From positions 1-12,095 of the forward strand of contig PNNU01000055.1 of the NCBI GenBank assembly GCA_013824385.1: a DNA stretch of 12,095 nucleotides, written 5' to 3'. Positions 5,966-12,095 of the stretch are shown here, piece by piece. How positions within the stretch are numbered: position 1 is the first letter of the stretch; each line of letters starts with the position of its first letter. This DNA comes from Anaerolinea sp. (GTDB taxonomy: Bacteria > Chloroflexota > Anaerolineae > Anaerolineales > Anaerolineaceae). The notes under the pieces were generated by a model. That model had not been told where the DNA came from, searched no databases, and worked only from the letters and a program-made list of their open reading frames with translations. Position numbers and translations under genes: made by a program.

Positions 5966-8900
5966 TTACAAGATTTGTTCCAAGATCGAAGGATCTTTGA
6001 TTTGATTATCTTGAGCTAGCAAAATCACTTTTGAAATTATTTCTGCTGTTTTTGGGTCATTATCAACAAAAGGAAGAAATAGTCTTCCTCGATGTTGTGA
6101 ATGGACAGGAATGATACATAACGCTCCACCAGGCTGTTTATGAACAACTCCACTTCCTAGATGCACATTATAGGTAGCCAGTTTTCCATTGATCACGACA
6201 AAATTGCCATTAGGGTTAACATTTTCGATCTTCAATAGATGGCAGGTTTCCTTGATTAATGTTAATCTGGCGTCAATTGATGATGCTGAAGATTCAGGAT
6301 CTACACCACTTGCGTGAGCTACGCTTACTACCAAATCAAGATCACGCATTACTTCACTAAATAATCTATCTGGAATTGTTTCTAGAGCTAGAGGAGTCCA
6401 ATTGCCGCGATTGGTAAAATAGACACTTTCAAGGGTCAACCCTTCAACTTCAATTGGAGTGAATGCACCTTGCAAGAAATTAACATGTACGGAGATTTCT
6501 GCAGAATGAAATGTTTTTTGAACGCCCTCTTCAGGATTGGCAATCCAGCCGCGATGTCCAAATAGTGCCAGTGCCTGGCGTGGATTTATTTGTTGACCGG
6601 CATATCGACGGGATTGGTTGCCTTCGGTAATCTCTGTTTGAGTAAGAACATATAACTCACGGAAAACTTGTTTAAACGGTTGGATACGTTCTGCGAGAAA
6701 ACACTCACGCTGCCATTCATGCCATTCTTTGCTTTTTAACAAGTCAATTGGATGTGCAATTTTCAAACAATCTTCAGATTTGATTGGCAAAAGTTTACCG
6801 GTATGGTGGAGTAAGGCTGTACCGTTATTTATGGGATAACCCATCCCATCGGCGGAGCTAAATACCAATTGTCCCACCATTTCACGCAGCATCGGGTGTG
6901 AAAATAAATTCCGAATCTCGGTTCCAATGAAAAAATCACCCTGGCACATGGATCTTTCAAGTGATTGACGCATTCGGCTGACTTGACGAGATAATTGCTG
7001 TTTCCGCTCATAAAGTTTCTTAACACGGGCTTCATTTCTAATATTTGATGGAATACTACTGAGTGTGGTTGAACCTTTTAATGCATTTATTTCTGGTTCA
7101 CCCAAGTTATTGATCTGCAATGTAACCTTTGTTTTATCAATTTGCACATTAATTGGTCCGTCTGCCAAATCTTTTATTTCTTCAATTTCCATTGCCCATT
7201 CCAAACGCTGCGGATCTGGATAGCCGGCACTGCGAGCAAGATTTACCATACCAATTTCAACCGCGAGGCTTTCACTCGCTTTACGTTGAGAACCAAATTG
7301 TTTACTGGTCCGGAGAAACTCTTGTAATACCTGATATCGGTCAAGGATTTGATTTTTCTTATCTTGTAAATCATCTAAAGGAACAAGGCCTAACGCTCTG
7401 ACAGAGTCTTGATGCCTTTTTTCAATAATTCGATTTATTATTTCTTGAGTTGTGAGTTTACCTGTCATGGCGTCTGCAAAAATCCGGGCACGCGTATGAC
7501 CAGAACCGCCTGAAGCAAATTCCGCGGCTTTATAAAGTGTTTCCCAGTGTTGGTTGCCCAATTCTTTATATAAACTTTGGAACCAAGCCACATCAACAGC
7601 CCCATCTAAAAGTTGGTCCGCTGTTAAAGGTGTAAATTCACTAATTTGGGCTGTCCATTCTTCTCGAAACTCTTGTTCAACAGTCCACTGTCTGTCTTTA
7701 GTGTGGGCATAAAGCCAAAAAACACTTTCTTTTAATTTTGGCCAATTCAATGTTTTTTCAACGAACGGTGCCCATTGTGGGGCGTAAACAGCCAGTTCAA
7801 TCAATCTGGATTCTGAGATTTGCATTTGTTTTACTAGTTCTATGAAATCAGTTACGTTTTCATTTGGTAGAGGATAGCACCTTCTGATCAAATGGCTCAA
7901 TACACCAGCGCGATCCAATCCAAAAGACCACCCTCGATTAAATCTCAATTTTCCCAATGCAGTCAGTAATTCAAACAGTACCTTCATTCCCGGCACTGAT
8001 TTGAGCGATAAACAAACGGCTGATGCTTCAGTCGGTAGATCGCCCCGCTTGATTTCAATCGCCAGTATGCGATTCCGAACGGTTTCAATCATTTCTTGCA
8101 GAAAAGGAAATTGTTGGAATAATGGGTGAGGTTTCTTTCCAGAAAATTCATGAATCCAATGATAATGGGTAGATTGATACTCTTGTCTCTCAAAGAAGAA
8201 AGAGTAAAGATCATCGCGGCTTGCGGAATTTGTCGTTATTGTATATAGAACATCCTTAATTTGAGAATAATCCTTATGAAGATTACCAAAATAAGAAAAA
8301 TTCCTAAAACTATTCAATCTGGTCTTTCCTGGAGAAGGTTCCTGAAGCCATCGAACCCAAGCCCAGAGACGGTTGTGATGTTGGGGTTCCCATTTCTTTA
8401 GATTAAATGCCCTGTGCCAGTGGGCAATTTGGATATAAACTAATTTTTGTTGCGAAAGCGTTCTTACTTTTCTCTCAAATTGTTTTTTCTCATCTAATAC
8501 TTCAAACAGCGGAATCTTAGAAAGCGATGCATCCACTGCATCTAGAATGAAATCAGTTTCACTATGAACAGGATGAAGCAGGATTAACCATTGAAGAATG
8601 GATCCCATTGTTTTATCGTAATCCAATGGAATGTCACCATTAATACCAAAAAATATCCGAAGGTCACTTGTAATCTTGGCGGTACGTTTCATGCCAAACC
8701 CATACTGATAGGTAACCAATTGAAGAATCGCCAACGCACGAATCAATTCAAGTCCATCAGCATCCTTGCATTGTTTATTTCTGTTGAACCACCAATTTCC
8801 CCAAACTTCTTTCAGAGGCAATCGGGCAGTATCTTGTTCAAATTTACTGTTTGGATCTGGCGATGGAAATTGATTGCTGAGATTAGTTAATAAATCTGTT

Positions 8901-10924
8901 TTTGAACCGTTATATACTTCAACTTCAATCAATTCGTTTTGATGCAGAGTGATCAATTGATGCAAAGATTTTAAGCATTCGATAGCGGCTGAAGAGCCAA
9001 GTTTAACCTTTCTAATTTTTACTTTTTGACTGAACGATAAACTTGGCTTCGAAGGTTTTGTTTGATTTTTAGGGTTTATCAATCCAAAGGCATTACTTAA
9101 TTTATACTGGCTTAGACTTATATCAGAAATATTCTCAACCCAACGGTTTTCATCTTTTGAGAGATTGGTTTTTTCATTTAATAAATTGGTAATCTCAGAA
9201 CACTCTTTTGTGCATCTATTACTTTTCTTACATTCTTGAATAAGTTCCAACCCTGCCAATCGCTGATTTTCATTTTTATATAAAAGTAGACGCGAGATAC
9301 AGCCCATCAACGCCTTGTCTGAAACCCCGTACAAAAGTTGAATTACCGCCCGACGTAAATCAGCGGATTTTCTAGTGAGTAAAGATTCCATTTGTGTTAT
9401 TTCAGACTCAGCAAGTATATAACTTCTTAATGCTTTTATAGCAGATTCCCGGACCATCGGACTTTGATCTCCAGCCAGAGAACAAAGAACGTGTCTTGCT
9501 TCTTCATCTTTTTTTGCGAAATCATCTAATAACCCTACCATTAGTGAACGGTTATATGAATCCATTTGTGGTATATAACGAATCAATCGATTGGGAGAGC
9601 GTGATCCTAAACATTTTAAAATCAAACTCGCAACTATCTTTTGGTTCAACTCTATTTTTAAGCCATTCCAAACCAATGGTTTGGGGTTCGGTTTTTCATG
9701 TTCCAATCGCAAAAACAGAGACTCTAAATTCTCAAATAGATCAGATTCAATCAAAGGGCTGTAAAGGGAATGTAAATCATTGAATCCTGTGAGTGCACAG
9801 GCACAAATGCGCAAGTCTTCATCTTTGATTAATTGGATTAAAGCATATACCGATTTTTCCAGATCCATCTGGGTTAAGAAAAATGTTGCGACAAACCGGT
9901 GATTTGGATTGGTTTCTTGTGCGAGATCCAGAGCTATCGGAAGGGCTTTCTGAGCATCTACAAAAGCAATTGTCCACAATGCAAAATATATTTCTTCATC
10001 AGTACCGTTGCGAATTGCTTGATTGCATAATTCAGAAGAATCAAGAAAGCTCAGAACTTTTGCTAAAGTATCATTGACATATTTTTGATTAATTTCATCA
10101 AAGGGTAGACCAAACCACACAGCAAAAGATCTGATGGTTGCACTGAAGCGTGAAAGGTTCTGATCCAGAATTAATCGCAAAATACCCTTAAAGGCGTCAC
10201 ATTGAGATTCATCAACACTTTCGAGAATGACCTGTCGAAGTCCCTCTTCTCTTTGAGCGGCTAACAATAACTGTTCAATATATTTCCATCCATCTTTACG
10301 CGTGGAGCACAAAAGACCAGTGACCACATGACGTCCCATCCGGCCAATCTCATGAGTTCCTTCTGCTGAAGCCACTAATATGTCATATACCTTGTGACCA
10401 ATTTCTCCATCCACAGAAATTGCACCTGCGAATAATAAGCCAAGACAATTGGAGTCTGAATAAAGGATGTATGGGGACCAAGCTGCAAACCATTCTACGT
10501 CTTGATAAAGGTAGTCTTCAGTCATCGAGATTAGTCGTTTAAGCCAATAATAGATTCTATTAATAGGTGTTTGATGAGTGATTCGAAATGGCCGCCGATT
10601 TAGACCACTCGTATATGGCAGTAGATTGATCAGGTTCCATGTTGCCAAAGCTTGATCAGCAAAGTTTGGAAAAAGGGCTTCAAATAATTGTTTTCTTTGA
10701 GAAAAATCAAGTTTGGTTAAAAGCGTTTTGATTTCTTCTCCTCTTTCAAAGTACCGAATTTTTTCTTTTTCGGTCATACTCCAATAAGACTTTTTTTCTG
10801 ATAAAAAAAGGCCAATTTTTTGCAATGGTGATGGCAGTGATTTGACACGCCTTATTCTATCTTGTGGTCCTTTGTTATCTTTAAATTGTGCAAGTTGTGT
10901 AGCAATCTGTTCAGGAGTAAGCAT
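5966..10924 (-). CDS. Giant HEAT-repeat/DUF4132-type protein (1652 aa), MolR/YehI-like
   Basis: A 1652-aa soluble protein. Residues 1 to about 590 are helical, with HEAT-like repeats most visible at about 330-590 (for example 'QSPMVRESAIKAL' near 490). A Lys/Ser-rich linker follows at about 590-640. The middle (about 640-1240) resembles the DUF5724-type region of such giants, including a 'KRGDLPTEASA' segment near 960. A short coiled coil ('LYERKQQLSRQVSRMRQSL') near 1305 opens the DUF4132 core, with 'RYAGQQINPRQALALFGHRG' at 1440-1459. The C-terminal domain (about 1530-1652) has a dense His/Gly/Cys block: 'VHLGSGVVH' at 1587-1595, C1603 and 'PVHSQHRGRLFLPF' at 1606-1619. E. coli MolR and YehI are distant relatives; the molybdate-regulator name is historical and no reaction is established. 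It lacks a WGR domain, signal peptide and membrane segment. Its ribosome binding site is GGGGGGA, inside the last codons of the upstream gene, 5 bases away, so translation is coupled. Domain borders are approximate and from memory. Confidence 0.85.
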   Translation of the reverse strand: MLTPEQIATQLAQFKDNKGPQDRIRRVKSLPSPLQKIGLFLSEKKSYWSMTEKEKIRYFERGEEIKTLLTKLDFSQRKQLFEALFPNFADQALATWNLINLLPYTSGLNRRPFRITHQTPINRIYYWLKRLISMTEDYLYQDVEWFAAWSPYILYSDSNCLGLLFAGAISVDGEIGHKVYDILVASAEGTHEIGRMGRHVVTGLLCSTRKDGWKYIEQLLLAAQREEGLRQVILESVDESQCDAFKGILRLILDQNLSRFSATIRSFAVWFGLPFDEINQKYVNDTLAKVLSFLDSSELCNQAIRNGTDEEIYFALWTIAFVDAQKALPIALDLAQETNPNHRFVATFFLTQMDLEKSVYALIQLIKDEDLRICACALTGFNDLHSLYSPLIESDLFENLESLFLRLEHEKPNPKPLVWNGLKIELNQKIVASLILKCLGSRSPNRLIRYIPQMDSYNRSLMVGLLDDFAKKDEEARHVLCSLAGDQSPMVRESAIKALRSYILAESEITQMESLLTRKSADLRRAVIQLLYGVSDKALMGCISRLLLYKNENQRLAGLELIQECKKSNRCTKECSEITNLLNEKTNLSKDENRWVENISDISLSQYKLSNAFGLINPKNQTKPSKPSLSFSQKVKIRKVKLGSSAAIECLKSLHQLITLHQNELIEVEVYNGSKTDLLTNLSNQFPSPDPNSKFEQDTARLPLKEVWGNWWFNRNKQCKDADGLELIRALAILQLVTYQYGFGMKRTAKITSDLRIFFGINGDIPLDYDKTMGSILQWLILLHPVHSETDFILDAVDASLSKIPLFEVLDEKKQFERKVRTLSQQKLVYIQIAHWHRAFNLKKWEPQHHNRLWAWVRWLQEPSPGKTRLNSFRNFSYFGNLHKDYSQIKDVLYTITTNSASRDDLYSFFFERQEYQSTHYHWIHEFSGKKPHPLFQQFPFLQEMIETVRNRILAIEIKRGDLPTEASAVCLSLKSVPGMKVLFELLTALGKLRFNRGWSFGLDRAGVLSHLIRRCYPLPNENVTDFIELVKQMQISESRLIELAVYAPQWAPFVEKTLNWPKLKESVFWLYAHTKDRQWTVEQEFREEWTAQISEFTPLTADQLLDGAVDVAWFQSLYKELGNQHWETLYKAAEFASGGSGHTRARIFADAMTGKLTTQEIINRIIEKRHQDSVRALGLVPLDDLQDKKNQILDRYQVLQEFLRTSKQFGSQRKASESLAVEIGMVNLARSAGYPDPQRLEWAMEIEEIKDLADGPINVQIDKTKVTLQINNLGEPEINALKGSTTLSSIPSNIRNEARVKKLYERKQQLSRQVSRMRQSLERSMCQGDFFIGTEIRNLFSHPMLREMVGQLVFSSADGMGYPINNGTALLHHTGKLLPIKSEDCLKIAHPIDLLKSKEWHEWQRECFLAERIQPFKQVFRELYVLTQTEITEGNQSRRYAGQQINPRQALALFGHRGWIANPEEGVQKTFHSAEISVHVNFLQGAFTPIEVEGLTLESVYFTNRGNWTPLALETIPDRLFSEVMRDLDLVVSVAHASGVDPESSASSIDARLTLIKETCHLLKIENVNPNGNFVVINGKLATYNVHLGSGVVHKQPGGALCIIPVHSQHRGRLFLPFVDNDPKTAEIISKVILLAQDNQIKDPSILEQIL

Positions 10925-10929
10925 ATTTG

Positions 10930-11367
10930 TTATCCCCCCACCATTGCAACAAGTCGTAAAAATACCAATTTATTATCTTTTTGTAGATAGATTTCACTAT
11001 CCAGGTTTGTATACTGTACGTCATCAATGAAGACGAAATATAGACCATCTTCAAACGCTTGAAGTGCCTCAGATACAGCCCCTTCGATTTCGATATTTTG
11101 AATTAGATCTCGTCCCCCAGAATCTATTTTCCCACTTGCCACACCCTGGTTAATTTCCTGCGTAGAAAGAACTTGGGTTAATTTGCGTTTCTCTTGTCGA
11201 AGTTCAAAGCCTTTTACTTCTTCAATCACAATACTGGTGATTAAGTCTCGAAGTTTGCGATGATCTCCGTCCTGTTCTCGTAAAGGCGGAAGATCTATCC
11301 GCCAATCAGAAAACAAAGGCTGTTTTTTACCTAGAACTTTTCCTTCAATCAAAAGTGAAATCGTCAT
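10930..11367 (-). CDS. Putative beta-grasp (MoaD/ThiS/ubiquitin-like) partner protein ending in Gly-Gly
   Basis: A 145-aa soluble protein with no official family I can name. Its order of elements matches a beta-grasp fold: strand 2-9 'TISLLIEG', strand 21-26 'DWRIDL', helix 39-55 ('LRDLITSIVIEEV'), a helical insert (about 56-106), strand 109-115 'LYFVFID', then 'LDSEIYLQKDNKLVFLRLV' (122-140) and a C-terminal M-V-G-G. MoaD and ThiS end similarly: an acidic turn, a strand and a terminal GG that is adenylated and loaded with sulfur or conjugated. The fold call is inference from pattern; the terminal GG is directly visible (codons GGG GGA TAA). The ATG at 11367 has an excellent GGGGAGG 5 bases upstream. 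The giant DUF4132-type gene follows after 5 bases, so the two proteins are probably made together and may interact. I recall similar small genes beside related giants in other bacteria, but could not check. Confidence 0.75.
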   Translation of the reverse strand: MTISLLIEGKVLGKKQPLFSDWRIDLPPLREQDGDHRKLRDLITSIVIEEVKGFELRQEKRKLTQVLSTQEINQGVASGKIDSGGRDLIQNIEIEGAVSEALQAFEDGLYFVFIDDVQYTNLDSEIYLQKDNKLVFLRLVAMVGG

Positions 11368-11506
11368 ATATACCTCCCCGATATAACTTGATTACCCATT
11401 CTACAATAATATCGGAAATATTGAGATATAAAACAATTAGCGAATTCCAAAAGTATTATTTTTAGTGGTTATCTCAAAACCGGTATTCAAAAATCTTTAT
11501 AAGAAA

Positions 11507-11525
11507 TGCACACTTTCTGCACATT
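11507..11525. repeat. 19-base repeat, copy 1 (two TGCAYA hexamers)
   Basis: TGCACACTTTCTGCACATT matches copy 2 at 11595-11613 in 16 of 19 positions, all three differences being C/T transitions. Within the copy, TGCACA occurs at 11507 and again at 11518, 11 bases apart, as expected for a regulator binding adjacent turns. It is a candidate operator for one or both divergent genes. Confidence 0.5.
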
Positions 11526-11594
11526 TCATTCATCTTCCGTAAAAATTGGTTGCAAAAAATATTTATCATTCCTTTATAAATTATTTAGCCGGTC

Positions 11595-11613
11595 TGCATA
11601 TTTTCTGCATATT
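11595..11613. repeat. 19-base repeat, copy 2 (two TGCAYA hexamers)
   Basis: TGCATATTTTCTGCATATT is the partner of copy 1, 88 bases downstream. Its TGCATA hexamers are at 11595 and 11606, again 11 bases apart. It lies about 60 bases before the ribosome binding site of the right-edge gene, a typical operator distance. Confidence 0.5.
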
Positions 11614-11673
11614 CACTGGCTACACTGCAACTGTTCGTAAATCTATTCATTTATTTAGGAAAGGAAGGGAACC

Positions 11674-12095
11674 ATGGTTAGTTCAATTCAAGGGATGGGG
11701 TCGGTAATGGGCGGAGGGATGATGCCCAAGATGAAGGAGCTGACGTCAGATCAGGCCCAAACAATTTCTGATATTCTGTCGCAGTATGATGCTGAGAGTG
11801 TCTCTACTGATGATGCCAAGGCGATTTTTCAGGCGTTTAAAGATGCCGGCATCACTCCCGCCAAAGGGATGAAAGAGGCCATTGAAGCCGCCGGATTTGA
11901 TGCCGAAGACCTTCGTTCCAAAGGGATTGGAGACGGTAACATGCCGCCACCACCGCCGCAGAGTTCGTCTTCAAGTACCTCCATCAATCTTTCAGCGCTG
12001 CAGAGTCTGCAAGAGATCCTGAGTCAGTTTGATCTTACAAACCTCTCAGAGACCGATCAAACAAGCCTGCTCACCAAATTACAGGAATCCGGTTT
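11674..12095 (+). CDS. Hypothetical protein with internal helical repeat, incomplete at the window edge
   Basis: The gene runs off the right edge with 140 complete codons visible. AGGAAAGGAAGGGA ends a few bases before the ATG at 11674, a very strong ribosome binding site. The N-terminus (residues 1-20) is rich in Gly and Met. A helical unit at 25-60 ('DILSQYDAESVSTDDAKAIF' is its core) is followed by 'GMKEAIEAAGFDAEDLRS' (65-82) and a low-complexity Pro/Ser linker (91-103: five Pro, Gln, then mostly Ser). A second copy of the unit begins at 106 ('EILSQFDLTNLSETDQTSLL' at its core). The two copies are 81 residues apart and share ILSQ-[YF]-D and the spacing to a terminal G-[IF]. I recognise no named family. 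There is no signal peptide or cysteine. The coding sequence looks more GC-rich than the neighbouring giant operon. The C-terminal part and any further repeats lie outside the window. Confidence 0.8.
   Translation, partial: MVSSIQGMGSVMGGGMMPKMKELTSDQAQTISDILSQYDAESVSTDDAKAIFQAFKDAGITPAKGMKEAIEAAGFDAEDLRSKGIGDGNMPPPPPQSSSSSTSINLSALQSLQEILSQFDLTNLSETDQTSLLTKLQESG

Larger units (their letters stand above)
11368..11673. other. 306-base divergent intergenic region
   Basis: AT-rich gap between the two-gene giant operon (minus) and the right-edge gene (plus). For the minus strand a possible -10 TATTAT lies at 11406-11411, but its -35 region is poor. On the plus strand I see no convincing sigma70 pair. 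TTGCAA (11550-11555) and TATAAA (11575-11580) are 19 bases apart, which is too wide for a good promoter. The gap also contains a spaced pair of near-identical 19-base repeats built on TGCAYA hexamers, listed separately. No RNA gene or small ORF with a ribosome binding site was found. Confidence 0.5.

Noticed and set aside
9200..9232. Cysteine trio C565, C571, C575 in the giant protein as a zinc site
   Set aside because: C-x5-C-x3-C with no fourth ligand nearby fits no known zinc motif and may be chance.
9496..9783. Plus-strand open frame of 95 codons inside the giant gene
   Set aside because: It is a shadow of the minus-strand HEAT-repeat region with no ribosome binding site; other plus-strand frames in 5966-10924 fail the same way.
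10930..11367. True MoaD of molybdenum cofactor synthesis
   Set aside because: At 145 aa it is far longer than MoaD, carries a large helical insert, and has no moa, moe or mob neighbours. MolR-type naming of the giant does not establish a molybdenum role.
11616..11631. Sigma54-like promoter (TGGC...TGCAA) before the right-edge gene
   Set aside because: The GG and GC dinucleotides are separated by 7 bases rather than the required 10.
1..12095. CRISPR array, tRNA, rRNA or insertion sequence
   Set aside because: No regularly spaced repeats of suitable length, no cloverleaf or rRNA signatures, and no transposase or terminal inverted repeats were seen on either strand.

Overview
The window looks like chromosomal DNA of a free-living, probably anaerobic or microaerophilic bacterium. 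A Chloroflexota (Anaerolineae-type) host is my best guess. The reasons are a cysteine-rich dicluster ferredoxin, a protein of the deazaflavin (F420)-dependent reductase family, and a lipoprotein with a Thr/Ala/Pro/Glu-rich linker. This is inference from gene content; no rRNA or other phylogenetic marker is present. Nothing indicates a phage, IS element, tRNA or CRISPR array.

Layout. Positions 47-1241 (minus) hold a dicluster 4Fe-4S protein followed by a 76-aa acidic protein. Positions 1353-1787 (plus) hold an F420-type reductase, divergent from the ferredoxin gene, ending at a strong bidirectional terminator. Positions 1868-2557 (minus) hold a lipoprotein and 2773-3687 (plus) a BrkB/YihY membrane protein, divergent across a promoter-bearing gap. 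Positions 3704-3976 (minus) hold a 90-aa orphan. Positions 4149-5883 (minus) hold a cupin_5 protein followed by a YghO-like GNAT protein, with a clear terminator at 4083-4113. Positions 5966-11367 (minus) hold a tightly coupled two-gene unit. After a 306-base gap, an incomplete gene runs off the right edge on the plus strand.

The most interesting part is the two-gene unit. A 145-aa protein that reads like a MoaD/ThiS-type beta-grasp (ubiquitin-like) protein, ending exactly in Gly-Gly, is translated just before a 1652-aa HEAT-repeat/DUF4132-type giant. Only 5 bases separate them, and the last codons of the small gene form the ribosome binding site of the giant. A ubiquitin-like tail on the obligate neighbour of a giant protein of unknown function suggests a protein-modification, sulfur-carrier or scaffold system that I do not know to be described. 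The diGly may instead be constrained by the overlapping Shine-Dalgarno sequence. No E1-like activator, protease or ligase is visible in this window.

The remaining genes look like ordinary single-gene or two-gene housekeeping and accessory units with no obvious joint pathway.
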